This document shows positions 1 through 11,279 of a stretch of DNA of 64,000 nt, piece by piece. This DNA comes from Monomorium pharaonis (taxonomy: Eukaryota > Arthropoda > Insecta > Hymenoptera > Formicidae). A program made the position numbers and the translations under genes. The DNA lies in the NCBI RefSeq assembly GCF_013373865.1, contig NC_050470.1, positions 11,144,373-11,208,372 on the forward strand, read 5' to 3'. Under the pieces are notes generated by a model. The model did not search any database. It had not been told where the DNA came from and saw only the letters and a list, made by a program, of their open reading frames with translations. Positions within the stretch are counted from its first letter, which is position 1; each line of letters opens with the position of its first letter.

Positions 1-112
1 GTGTAATATATGATTTAGACATTTAGAGTAAAGAATTAATTGTACAAATTTTTTATAGTTTAAAAAATAAATATTGTCTTAATAAATGTTAAATAGCATT
101 GGTATTAATTTT

Positions 113-1459
113 TCAGAAATTAAGATAAATTAAACCATCTAGTGGCGCTGTCATGGCTCCGTTTGTATCAATTACCATTGGTATCGTGGTTTTTTCGCAT
201 GGTGTTATCTTATACTTGCTTAAGATTTGAAGCAGCGTTAGCTTATCTTGCAAAAGCCCAAAACGGTTCCCGTTAAAATATACGACACTGTAATATTTTC
301 TATTAAGTCAGCGAACAAAAAATGGAAAAATTTTAAAATTATATATTTATATATATTAAAATAAGTTTCTCACTCTTCTCAATTACGAGATTGAACTCTG
401 GCACTTTATAAGTATGTTTAGTCATGCGATTTAGATATCCCAATGATGGATACATTCTCAAAGTTTCAGAGACCACCATATCGAGATACGTGAACTACAT
501 AACTTTAGTAAAAAAATTAAAGCATTATTATTAAATTGACAATTTAATGATGAGAGATAGCATACCATGTCGTATGTAAGTCATATGTATTTTCCATTGG
601 TTTTGTCGAGTGCCTCGTGAATTTCTTTTCGCAGAGTATTTTGAATTTCGGGGTGTACTGCAAATTTATATAACGCAAAAGCCGTAGTTGTTGAAGAAGT
701 TTCAAAACCAGCTATGAAAAAACTAGCTGCTTGCGCTAGAAGATCATCGCCATTAAACGCTAAAATTAAGTTTATTTGTTAATTTTTGTAGATTTCCATT
801 ACTTGTTGCAATTTTTATTATCACAGAATTGTTAATCAGATCTGTCAATTAATCTAACTTATTGTTAGTTCCATTAAATTCTACTTTCTATTCGTTTTTA
901 TTAAATATAATATTTTTAAATATCTGCGTAAACTTGGAGTTTTATAATTTATGTGGGGAGTTAGGACTGGTGAAGTAATCAGAAGGCCCCTCAACTCAAA
1001 CATTTCCTTCATTTTACCAGATGTGACAAACGGTGTTAGTTTCGTTTTTATTATCTTCCAGGTTGAATTTCTTATAAAAAAGAGATTTGCGTAACCTATG
1101 CTGTCTGCTGGATCTGCCGTATTATATCGGTCGGAGAAATTACTGAAATCTGTCACTAAAATCTTTTTTACGAATTTGCGATTGCGAACCAACAAGAACG
1201 GTTAGTCCAATATGTAGAAGCTTACGTAAGGTAAGTCCTTCATTTTATCGTAGATTTCTTTCAGAAAATATGCCGGTGAAATATTCCGCAGAAATAGGAA
1301 ATCTTTAGAATTGCCAAAGAAAGGTGTTGGTGTTATTTCCAAAATACCTCGCTTCTTCCAGTATTTGAAATTGGGCGTCATATAAAGGTAGGCTGTTATG
1401 ACGAGAGTCATAAGAATTATCATGCCGTCCAGGATCCAGTAAACCGTTATGAGTGCCAT
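113..1459 (-). pseudogene. CYP6-like cytochrome P450, degraded copy
   Basis: Heme monooxygenase of the microsomal CYP3-clan type. Four blocks are readable on the minus strand. Block 1 (1459 to about 980) carries the membrane anchor, the proline-containing hinge and the FSDRYN region. Block 2 (759 to about 594) has the oxygen-binding I-helix, read as AGFETSSTT, and follows an AG acceptor at 760-761. Block 3 (about 500 to 355) has the K-helix with ETLR (ExxR). Block 4 (about 283 to 113) is the C-terminal tail, with RFGLLQ and TAPLDG, ending in TGA at 113-115. Faults: an in-frame TAA at 1202-1204 interrupts block 1, the roughly 150 residues normally between blocks 1 and 2 have no room in the 120-base gap, and the heme-ligand cysteine motif is absent between blocks 3 and 4. 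Block boundaries are approximate. Family assignment is firm; loss of function is inferred and could partly be misassembly. Confidence 0.85.
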
Positions 1460-2505
1460 TTTGCAATTGCTCTATATAAATATTTTTTTTTACACTTCCG
1501 TGGAAGTAGAAGACGTTATGCCTCAATGATTTACAACCGGTTTAATAAGTTACTTTCAATAAAAATGTTAAAGTAACGATTCGGTGCACGATTCTGAACA
1601 CGACTAATTGTAAGGCATGCAAGAAGATTCCGAGGACGCGGAAAGTGCATTAAACGATATTGCGAGGCAAAGACGAGAGGCACAAACTTAAGCAGTATGA
1701 AAATCATATTTGAGTTCTTACTGCTTACTGCTTAAGTATTCGATTGGAATTGATCAATGGCTTATGCTTTTTTGTATACCGCTTACAAAAGAAACAAATA
1801 TAAAGACAAATATTTAGAAAGCACAACGTCTAAAATTAAAACACTAGATATTTTGAAAATAACTTAAATATGCTAAAAGACATTTTTAAGTCGGTTAAAA
1901 ATGTCCCGATTTTGAACATGCTGTCTAAGTGTCGAGAACTAAATAATAGTTATTGGAACTTATCGTCTGCACCAATGGGAATTTAAGAAATGGAAATAAT
2001 TGATTGCAGTCGACCAAACTGGTAAGTTTTATTATAAATCTACTGCGTTTCGGTCCTCGATTTAGACCCTTTTCAAGTAAGATACAGTTGATTCTAATAA
2101 TCACTGTCAATAAATGTCTGAAAGGTATCAATGAAGTAGAGCTAAAAATATTAAATTAATAAAAAAAAGTATATTTCTCACCAAGATTTAATGCAGACCG
2201 TTGTGGCAATTTACTTCATTAACCGCGTGGCGAATAATCAAAAGCAACCTGCCGTGCGTCGGACCAACGTTCACACTTGTATGCGTTTCTGTACCCTGCA
2301 CCTTAATACCCTCACAGCACATTAACATTACCATAAGGTTATGACAATCTTAAATTGTAAGATGATAACCTTCCACGGAGATTAAATAATCTGCCATTAA
2401 CCTGCCATTAACCTGCCAGCAACATGAAAATGATCGTCTAAACTCCTTCCATTAACATTACAGCAATTTTATCAGTAATGTGATATTAACATTAATACAA
2501 CATCC
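1460..2505. other. Intergenic, no gene recognised
   Basis: AT-rich sequence upstream of the P450 remnant. No convincing coding frame. Between 2325 and 2470 there are repeated CATTAAC/CTGCCATTAAC-type words, which suggest decayed repeat DNA. Confidence 0.5.
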
Positions 2506-2506
2506 C

Positions 2507-2945
2507 AGTGAACAATATGTTGTCAAAAAGATTTCCAAAAGATATCCTGTTTCTGAAAATGATAACATAAAGGGATATCTAAAAGATAACATAATGATGT
2601 CAGAATGTTAACCAATGTGCCGTTTTTTGAGAACAGAAAGATATCATGAAACTGATATCTAAAAGATTGCTTAAATCGGATATCTTTAAACTGCAACTAG
2701 AGATAAAAAAATAAAGTAATTTCGTTTTTTTTAATTATTTTTATCAACAGTACATACTAAATTTAAGACAAATTTTTATTAATTAATTAAATTTACATTA
2801 AATTTTATTTTTACTTGCCGCTGGTTTTGAACCCGGGACCTTAGGATGACGAATCTTGTACTCTATCTGCTACGCCAATTTGACTCATCGACATAGGTAC
2901 TTGTTATTGTCTACATATATATATATATATATATGTTATAAACTG
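2507..2945 (-). repeat. MITE-like repeat with tRNA-like module, copy 1
   Basis: This block is the reverse complement of 5700-6165 and matches 27600-27860 over its central part. The end begins CAGTGAACAATATGTTGTC; the corresponding end of the inverse copy is near 6165. Inside, at about 2815-2885 on the minus strand, is a tRNA-like segment with an A-box-like TGGCGTAGCAGATAGAG and a B box GGTTCAAAACC, the two parts of an internal RNA polymerase III promoter. It is not claimed as a functional tRNA, since a cloverleaf acceptor stem is not clear. Confidence 0.65.
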
Positions 2946-3858
2946 ACATAATTACCCAACAAACACAGTTACATAACATCAATGTTGGCACAATAAAACG
3001 GGAAGTAACACGCAATATAATATGTGCGTTACATGTAACGTCTATGTTAATTGTAATTTCCCACTCACACAATGTTATAGTTATATTATATAAATATAAC
3101 GTGTAACTGAGATAAAACATAAATGTTATGCAACAATTATATTTTAATTATATGACTGTAATCTTATATTGAGATTAATAGTTTTATTAAATTTGCTATA
3201 AATTTGCAGACTAACCTCAATCTTGCAAACTGAATATCTGGAATGATCAATTACATATTATTGAAAATAATTACAAAATATAGCTGTACAATATTTTCTA
3301 CTGCCAAATTGTAAATTTAGTACAAAATTTAATGGAAAAATAAAAAGGATTGCCTCGGATAAAATAGATCTTGTGTCTCATGCAGCAAGACAAAGCGATA
3401 AGACTTCCTTGGGCTTGGTGGATGGTCTGGATCGCGCTGAAACTCAGAATCGTCGCATCGTCGCGTTAATCACGATCACACTTAACAATTAAATCAGCAC
3501 CGCTCGAGTACACCGGCACCATCAGACTCGTTCTGCCAGAACACCGGCAGCGGATATGTATCGCGTCACGAAATGGCACTGCCAAAAGCTTTCTCGCGTA
3601 ATTTAAATATAATATCAATATAATCAATAGATCTGTATTGCGCAATACGAATATTATATAAAATATTATATAATATCAATATAACTTCAATATAAAATCC
3701 GTTATATAAGTGTTGTTATGTTACTATTATTTCAATATTGCAAATAAATAACAAAAAAATGTAAAAATTAATATAAAACCGTTATATTATACTCGGATAA
3801 CATATTTTATAATTTTGTAATATTTTCAACATATGCGAAAATTAAGTGAGATAATTTC
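2946..3858. other. AT-rich non-coding, repeat debris
   Basis: No gene recognised. A short CCCAACAAACACAG end near 2955 resembles the CCCA-AACAC ends of the repeat at 55266, so this may be the edge of a related element. 3340-3600 is less AT-rich but has no coding frame. Confidence 0.4.
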
Positions 3859-3862
3859 AGGT

Positions 3863-4095
3863 AAGGTGGCTGAAATATTGAAATAAGGTTTCATTAACCT
3901 TCCTAAAATATTATAATATAAGGTTATATTACAAGGTTAGTGGTATATTCCAGTAATATGCATATTAAAATGATTTCACGTAAGGTTACGAAAATATTAA
4001 AATAAGGTTTTATTAACCTTCCGACAATATTATAATATAAGGTTATTTTATAAGGTTAGTGCAATATTCCAGTAACATGCACATTAAAATGTGTA
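3863..4095. repeat. Tandem repeat, about 119 bp x 2
   Basis: The word AATAAGGTTT-CATTAACCTTCC recurs at 3882 and 4001, and the following TATAATATAAGGTTAT and ATTCCAGTAA words recur with the same 119-base spacing. The two units are diverged by scattered substitutions. Confidence 0.75.
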
Positions 4096-4549
4096 AGATT
4101 GTAACCTTTATATAATCTTACTGCAATGTTTGGTGCTGTGTTGGTATTTGTTACATATGAGATATTTACCGTGAATAAAACAAAAAATATATTATTACTA
4201 TACTTATAAAGTAATGTAACAAAAAATGTTATTGTACAAGCAATATATATTGCCTTGGTATACCAAGGCAATCTAACCTCAAAGTAGTTTGCTTTGTCAA
4301 AGGAGTTACTTAGGTAAAATAATTATTTTACTTACTTTATGCGAATCGATGAATGTTTTGCTTTTTGTTCGATTAAAATTCACTACACTCAGGCACAACA
4401 AGAATAAGTAATAAAGTAAAAGAATCTTATTATAGTAACCAACACGTGTACACCTTACTTCGATTTATCGGATCTATTCCGATACAATTATACAATAACG
4501 CTGCGATGGCACACTTGCGCCCTCACTAATAGTGATCACTGCAATATTG

Positions 4550-4643
4550 CAGAGACATTGACTTGCAATCTGCAAGATTGTAATGTCTCTGCCATGTTTC
4601 AGAGACATTGACTCGCAATCTGCAAGATTGTAATGTCTCTGCC
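4550..4643. repeat. 50-bp palindromic unit repeated twice
   Basis: Each unit starts with AGAGACATTG (4551 and 4601) and ends with AATGTCTCT, with TTGCAATCTGCAAGATTG between. Each unit can fold into a hairpin by itself. No coding content. Confidence 0.75.
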
Positions 4644-4679
4644 ACGTTAATGCAAGATAACTGCAAGATTTTGTGCTAT

Positions 4680-4795
4680 ATGGGAAATGACATATTACAA
4701 AATTCTTTCAGAATTGTTGCACATGAACTGTGAAAGATTGAAACCTTTCTGAAAACTTTCTGAAACAATCTGTGCTATATGGGCATTGCACAGAA
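4680..4795. repeat. CCCATATAGCACA-type MITE fragment
   Basis: Bounded by GTGCTATATGGG at about 4674-4685 and at 4780-4791. The interior, with TTCTTTCAGAATTGTTGCAC, matches 29047-29153 closely, so both belong to one dispersed family whose other member is the palindrome at 28128-28483. Confidence 0.65.
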
Positions 4796-5193
4796 TCTTC
4801 GAGAATAAAAGAGATATAATAGAAAAAGGGAGTGAATTTTTTACGCTATTTACAGAAGCTCAAACTTGTCATACGTATTGAATTTTCCCCGGGTAACGCA
4901 TGTGGTTACGCAAGCCTGCACGTTCCGGATTATACATTTGTGATCCAAACTGCTTTTACAAGGTGTTTTTTGAGGTTAGGAAAAAATGAGCCAATTCAGC
5001 AATTCTGATCTTGAATTTGGATTCAGCGGGTCAAAATACATAAAAATAGACTAGTCTGGTTCGCCGGACCAAGATTTAAAAAAAATATTTTTTTGAGGTT
5101 AGGAAAAAATAAGCCAATGCAGCAATTCTGACATTGAATTTGGATTCAGCGGGTCAAAATACATAAAGGCAGATTATTCTGGTCCGCCGGACC

Positions 5194-6322
5194 CAGTTAG
5201 CAAGCCCACGTCATTTTGACGTCCCAAAATGGTCATATCTGGTCATATGTCGTCAAAATAACCATTTTTTTACGTGACCTAAAATTGATGTCATGATGAC
5301 GTCATTTCGAAGTCATATTTCAGTCATGATCTGACGATTATTTTCCCAGACAGCACGCATCCAAAATCGGGACATAAAGACGTCATTAAGACGTATTTTA
5401 GATACGGTTTAAAGCGGTGTCTGTACAATGAGATTTAAGGCGTAAGGCATAAGCATATTATATAAGCATATTATATTCAACTTTAAGAGAACTTTTTTAA
5501 GAAAACATTTAGATATCTTGGAAATAATATCAAAATGGTCAAATTAATTATTTGAACGCTTCAAAGTATTAGTGCTAAATAGATCGCAATTTCCATCAAA
5601 TTATTAACGTGGAAAAAGTTAAATTTAACAATGAAATTAATAAGTAAATAAGTTAATGCTATTCATTTTTAATAAGTTTTGCAAAATTTATTTGCTTTTA
5701 TAAAAAATAACATAATTGCGTCAGTTTATAACATATAGAGGTATATGTAAACAATAACAAGTACCCATATCGATGATTCAAGCTGGCGTAGCAGATAGAG
5801 TACAAGGTTCGTAATCCTAAGGTCCCGGGTTCAAACCTAGCAGCGGCAAGTAAGAATAAAATAAAAAATAACATAATTTAAATTTAATTAAATAATAAAA
5901 ATTTGTCCCAAATTTAGTATGTACTGTTGATAAAAATAATTAAAAAAAATGAAATTTTTATTTTATTTTTTATCTCTAGTTACAATTTAAAGATATCCGA
6001 TTTAAGAAATCTTTTAAATATTTAGTTTCATGATATTATTCTGTTCTCAAAAAACGACGCATTGGTTAACATTCTGACATTACATGTTATCTTTTAGAAG
6101 TCTCTTTATCATTTTCAGAAGCAGGATATTTTTTAGAGATCTTTTTGACAACAAATTGTTCACGTCATTCCATGACGTCAAAATACGGTACATTTCATGA
6201 CGTCAGGAATTTGTGACATTCGACCGTCATTTTAACGTCATAAGGGCGTCATTTCGTGACGTCAAGAATAGTCAGTAAATGACCATTTTGGGACGTCAAA
6301 ATGACGTAAGCTTGCTACCTGG
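5194..6322. mobile_element. GACGTC-rich MITE inserted in the 122-bp array
   Basis: Terminal inverted repeats of about 40 bases: the left end reads CAGTTAGCAAGC then CCACGTCATTTTGACGTCCC, and the right end is its near-exact reverse complement ending GCTTGCTACCTGG. GGACC flanks both sides (5189-5193 and 6323-6327), matching the uninterrupted CCGGACCAA of neighbouring units, so it is a likely target duplication. The interior holds a nested CCCAGACAGCACGC-ended repeat with a tRNA-like module at about 5785-5855. Confidence 0.75.
5700..6165 (+). repeat. tRNA-like-bearing repeat, copy 2
   Basis: Inverse copy of 2507-2945, nested in the MITE around it. The tRNA-like part at about 5785-5855 shows TGGCGTAGCAGATAGAG followed by a B box GGTTCAAACC. 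The outer part, 5485-5700, also matches the reverse complement of 27880-28060. Confidence 0.65.
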
Positions 6323-6589
6323 GGACCAACATTAAAAAAAAAATTTTTTTTGAGGTTAGAAAATGCAAGCTAATTTTGCAATTCTGATCTTGGATTCGGA
6401 TTCAGCGGCTCAAAATACATAAGGATTGACTAGTCTGGTTCGCCGGATCAACATTAAAAAAAAAATTTTTTTTGAGGTTAAAAAATGCGAGCTAACTTTG
6501 CAATTCTGACCTTGGATTCGGATTCAGCGGGTCGAAATACATAAGGATTGACTAGTCTAATCCGCCGGACCAACCACTTTTTTGTGTGC

Positions 6590-7800
6590 CTGTGTAATTA
6601 TACATATATGCATATGTATATCATGTCTAAAATGTACAATGTTTATATAGTGTAAAATACCTATAGCGTAAAAGTCCCATACTGTTTTGCATTATTGCAA
6701 TAATCAAAATATTAATTTTTCACATCATACCAGTAAGACAAGGACGCCGTAAGTGGATATGCAAAACGTGCACTGCACGTGGGCAACATCATCAGGGAGC
6801 ATTAATTCAATATCAAATTTTTAATAATTTTATAAAATTTTTTTAATATACTTAAAAATTTCTTTGTTTTGTTTTATATGCTTTGTTTATGCCAATACCC
6901 ACAAAACATAAAAATATACTCAGTACATACATTGTACATACATTTATGTATATTACATATTCCAGGTATATACTTTCTTCATGTAATTTATATACATTGG
7001 ATGTGAAAAGTATGTGCAAATGAAACCGGGTTAATGTACATAAAAGATCCATAGTATATACATATGTATATAATATGTATATTGTATGTATGTATATTCT
7101 GTATATACATTTTTATATGTAATATGTATATATTATGTATATACATAAAAATATACTCAGTACATACATTGTACATATATTTATGTATATTACATAATCC
7201 AGGTATATACTTTCTTAATGTAATGTATATACATTGAATGTGAAATGTATGTGCAAATAAAACCGGATGTGTATCTAAATGTACCCCACAAAACAATTTG
7301 ATATACAATGTATATATTATGTATATACATTTATGTGTGTTGTATATACTATGGTTCTGTATTACACGGTACATCCATTGCATATGAAATGTTACAAGGA
7401 AAATATCCATTGCAGATCGGAAGTATATACACATGTATATGATTCGTATATTACATGTATATACATAATGTATGTCCATTTATCATTCATTTTATATACA
7501 TAACATGAACATAGAATGTACATAATACATGCATAATATTATACATATGTCCATAGTATATATACATAAGATGTACATAGAATATACATGATACAAATTT
7601 GTGGAGATTGTGTGTTGGTACGGTACCGTACTCGAGGCACGGTAGCTAATAAAAATCAGATTCGAGATCTGATTGCGGAGTTGCAAGTAACCTCCTTATA
7701 TATGCAAGAGAGAATCACTTGACTCCGGAGAAAGGGCTAAGTTGCACCGTCTAGCGGTGATTGCGAGAATTACTCCTTACACGTGAGCGTACAAGTTCAT
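6590..7800. repeat. TATACA-rich low-complexity DNA
   Basis: Dominated by TATACATA/ATGTATA words, with an internal near-duplication (6900-7020 and 7145-7270). Open frames here are by-products of the composition. An island at 7595-7800 with balanced composition, including GGTACGGTACCGTAC, interrupts it and is unidentified. Confidence 0.6.
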
Positions 7801-7814
7801 GTTATAAAGGAAAA

Positions 7815-8752
7815 ATATCTTGCATATGAAATGTACATACATTTAACATTGTGCGCTGTATATACATACTAAATACATTAATGGATATGCACTTTATATA
7901 CCATAATGTATATTCGAATCATGTATGTGAGATGTATATACATTTAACATTGTACGCTGTACATACATATCAAATACATTAATAGATATACACTTTATAT
8001 ACCATAATGTATATTCGAATCATGTATGTGAGATGTATATACATTTAACATTGTACGCTGTATATACATATCAAATACATTAATGGATATACACTTTATA
8101 TACCATAATGTATATTCGAATCATGTATGTGAGATGTATATACATTTAACATTGTACGCTGTACATACATATCAAATACATTAATAGATATACACTTTAT
8201 ATACCATAATGTATATTCGAATCATGTATGTGAGATGTATATACATTTAACATTGTGCGCTGTATATACATATCAAATACATTAATGGATATACGCTTTA
8301 TATACTATAATGTATATTCGAATCATGTATGTGAGATGTATATACATTTAACATTGTACGCTGTATATACATATCAAATACATTAATGGATATGCACTTT
8401 ATATACCATAATGTATATTCGAATCATGTATGTAAGATGTATATACATTTAACATTGTGCGCTGTACATACATATCAAATACATTAATGGATATACACTT
8501 TATATACTATAATGTATATTCGAATCATGTATGTGAAATGTATATACATTTAACATTGTGCGCTGTATATACATATCAAATACATTAATGGATATACACT
8601 TTATATACTATAATGTATATTCGAATCATGTATGTGAGATGTATATACATTTAACATTGTGCGCTGTATATACATATCAAATACATTAATGGATATACAC
8701 TTTATATACTATAATGTATATTCGAATCATGTATGTGAGATGTATATACGTT
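7815..8752. repeat. 101-bp satellite, 9 copies
   Basis: ATTCGAATCATGTATG occurs at 7912, 8013, 8114, 8215, 8316, 8417, 8518, 8619 and 8720, an exact 101-base period. Units differ only by a few substitutions, such as GTGCGCTG versus GTACGCTG. It is flanked by TATACA-rich DNA from which the unit probably arose. Confidence 0.9.
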
Positions 8753-9049
8753 TAACATACAAGATATTTTTTTCACATTATGGAAAAAAAATGCATATAC
8801 ATAGAATATCCGATGTTATATGGGTATTCTCAGATATGATCCGGATAACACAGAAAATTTAAATTTGCACACGGACGCTTGAATATCTAGCGGCCCTGAA
8901 ATAAGAACACACCAAGGAAAGCGCTCAAGCCGGCTCGAACGAGACGTGGAAGTGCGGCAGCTAGCGGAGAGGGGAAGGAGGCAAAGCACGCTTCGCCGCT
9001 TCAATCCCGCGTTTCGCCGCATCACGCCGATGCTTGATAGAGTGAGTCT

Positions 9050-9161
9050 CAGATGCGCACAGATCGAAACGGACACCACAATCAAATTCTATAAATTTAT
9101 CCTAACTCTAACTAACTCAGCAATCTGATTGGTGGTGTCCGTTTCGATCTATGCGCATTTG
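9050..9161. mobile_element. Palindromic MITE
   Basis: The arm AGATGCGCACAGATCG followed by AAACGGACACCAC at 9051 is mirrored at 9125-9160, with a short AT-rich loop containing CTAACTCTAACTAACTC. Confidence 0.7.
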
Positions 9162-9189
9162 GGACGGTCCCACTTGATACAGGCCGTAT

Positions 9190-9425
9190 TAGGCCTGGTC
9201 TACAATAATTGCTGTAATCATGAAGTAAGAAGTAAGAGTAGGGTAATTTCCTTCTGCGCTGTGATTGACCGAGCGTTAAGAAAAGCAGGAGTAGGAGTAA
9301 GACGAAATGAAAATAATTTATTTCACTTACACTTTTACGCCAGCTTCTTACACTGGATTAACCCTTTTACGCCTAGACTTACTTCTTACTTCATGCTTAT
9401 TCCAGCTATTGTAAACCAGGCCTTA
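9190..9425. mobile_element. Palindromic MITE (AGGCCTGGTCTACAATA family)
   Basis: The left end TAGGCCTGGTCTACAAT is mirrored by the right end ATTGTAAACCAGGCCTTA. The interior GCGCTGTGATTGACCGAGCG also occurs, inverted and slightly changed, in the element at 33194-33458, so two members of one family are present. Confidence 0.75.
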
Positions 9426-9558
9426 TAGCTCGAGCGGTTCAAGCTCTTTTCTTGGCCTCCTCTTCGTATTTGAAAAAATATTGATTATTGTAATAATGCA
9501 AAACAATATAAAAATTTTGCATTTATCTAAATCCTTTCTTACATATTTATAATTATCA

Positions 9559-9736
9559 GGGGCTCAATTCGTGAATTTATTCGCAAGAGAAACGTATGTG
9601 CAAATACCCACTCCAACAGAAAAGTGCAAGTTTATTGGTTAAAAGTCATACGATAGCCAATAAGGTTCCAACTTTTCTGCAAGAACAGAATTTGCGAATA
9701 CGTTTCTCTTGCAAATGAGTTCAGGAATTGAGCCCC
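9559..9736. mobile_element. Palindromic MITE
   Basis: GGGGCTCAATTCGTGAAT at the left is mirrored by ATTGAGCCCC at the right, and the inner GCAAGAGAAACGTAT is mirrored by ATACGTTTCTCTTGC. No transposase. Confidence 0.75.
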
Positions 9737-10477
9737 AGGATGATTTTCTGCACTTATACTATATAATTTTGTATATTTATTTTTATATACATATATAAAT
9801 ATTACGTCCAGCTTTATGGAAGGGTAGGGTTGGGTGATTGGGTAGGTATCTATTAAGGCGGAGATAAAGCAAGGAAGGACGTCACAAAACATTACTCCCG
9901 AAGGCACCAGCTCAAAGGAAAGTCAAGTGCCTTAGGGGCAAACGCACTCTCTATGGCTCGAAATGTGGGTCAGTGTACCGGCAGACTCACTATAACCTTA
10001 ATCTCCGAGCCGTGCGTCTGTTGGTTCTAATTTAGAGTCAACAATCAAATTGCTATAACTCGAGATTGGATGCAGTCTTCAATTGGGGATGAGGATAGGT
10101 TGGTTTGTAAATGAATTAAGAGCTTTAACTTATAGTCATATTTATTCTAGTGTTCATTGTTTTATACAAAAAAAGAGGCTGAGGTTGTAATATTCCAATT
10201 ATATGTATTTAATTCTTTGATGGAATACATTATCGATAGTTGAGAAGTATTAATGTTTACAATGTCTTAGTAATTGAAAAAAATATTTGGTATTCGTAAT
10301 TTAATATGCTTTAGTGCTATTGTTAATGCAAGAGTTTATTATATAAATGTGTGTATAAGGGTTTGACTTTCATTAGCATAGATTAAAGGTACTGGTTCCC
10401 GCATATATACAATAATTTATTATATATTAAATATAAAGGCCGTTATATATGTACAAATATGTATATGTGTATTAATA
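9737..10477. other. No gene recognised
   Basis: Mixed-composition sequence downstream of the minus-strand open frame at 10478-11179. It could contain that frame's 3' untranslated region. No recognisable domain or repeat. Confidence 0.35.
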
Positions 10478-11179
10478 TTAAATTTTTGGGAATAAATCGA
10501 CGGTTGAGAAGGGGCTTAGGATTTTATAGTATTTCTTAGATAATTGCTGAAGAAGGGGGAAAGAAATTATAGAAAGTCTACAGGAACCGCGGAGGTAGTA
10601 ATGAGGGGTGAAGGTAAGGATGAAGTCTTTGGGATCAAGTGGAGAGACCACATAAAATAGAACGTCCGGATCTATTGCCTCCGGAGTGAGAATATATTTG
10701 CGATAATATTGAAGAAAGGGGTCTGATTTTATAGGGAATTGTTCTAATATTTCTATTAACGAATTTTGACTACCATTGTAATAATAGTAGCGCGGACGGG
10801 GTGGTACTCGATTGAATTCATCTACTAATTCTATGGAAGGTGTAGGGGAAGGTGGGGGTGGAGTGTCTATAATTTCCGGGGAATTGATTGGCGAATACTG
10901 AAGTGAGGGAGAAGGAGGAGGAGGAGGTGAGGGAGATATTGACCCTTGAGGGGGTGAATCCGCGATTTGTTCTTCGGGTTGCCGAACACGGACGGGCAGC
11001 ATCTGCGAACCGGGGCGGATTCTCGAGTGGTTGCCCCGGAATCCGCCAACCGAGACGCCTGGCTGGACTCTCGAAGGTCTGCCTCGGAATCCGCGAGCTT
11101 GGATCCCTGATCGGACTCTCGAGGGCGAAGGTCGGAATTGGTGACCCCCGCCGGAAGAGATGAGCCCTTGGGACGCCAT
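10478..11179 (-). CDS. Unrecognised proline-rich protein, 233 codons
   Basis: An uninterrupted minus-strand frame. Residues 15-60 hold about three Arg/Gly-rich repeats of the pattern SRVxxGxxxxGFRG. Residues 75-125 are a Pro/Ser-rich linker, and the C-terminal 100 residues, starting near RPRYYYYNGSQ, look globular, with many aromatic residues. A second frame (11274 to 10867) overlaps its start out of phase, so the true start is uncertain. No signal peptide or known domain is recognised. It may be an orphan gene or a protein of an unnamed repeat. The coding call rests on length and non-random composition only. Confidence 0.4.
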   Translation of the reverse strand: MASQGLISSGGGHQFRPSPSRVRSGIQARGFRGRPSRVQPGVSVGGFRGNHSRIRPGSQMLPVRVRQPEEQIADSPPQGSISPSPPPPPSPSLQYSPINSPEIIDTPPPPSPTPSIELVDEFNRVPPRPRYYYYNGSQNSLIEILEQFPIKSDPFLQYYRKYILTPEAIDPDVLFYVVSPLDPKDFILTFTPHYYLRGSCRLSIISFPLLQQLSKKYYKILSPFSTVDLFPKI

Positions 11180-11279
11180 GTAGTGTTTTGAGTTTGCGCG
11201 AGGGTCCGCCTGATTGCCCTCCTCCGTGACCGTTTAAAATTTGAGCGATTTTGGTGAAAGAAACTTTTTTCCATTATAA

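Larger units (their letters stand above)
4965..6576. repeat. 122-bp tandem array, 4 units, split by a MITE
   Basis: Units begin with TGAGGTTAG at 4971, 5094, 6351 and 6473. Each contains GGATTCAGCGGGTC, ACTAGTCTGGT and CGCCGGACC. The spacing is 122-123 bases, except that 1.13 kb of foreign DNA separates units 2 and 3. Confidence 0.8.

Noticed and set aside
2815..2885. Functional tRNA gene
   Set aside because: A and B boxes are present, but a proper acceptor stem and standard anticodon arm are not clear, and the module recurs within larger repeats.
6988..7686. 163-codon and shorter Tyr/Ile-rich frames
   Set aside because: Translation of TATACA-rich low-complexity DNA.
7815..8752. CRISPR-like regular array
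   Set aside because: The whole 101-base unit repeats with no variable spacers; it is a satellite in a eukaryotic genome.
9100..9120. Telomere-like CTAACTCTAACTAACTC
   Set aside because: Only a few imperfect units, in the loop of a palindromic MITE.
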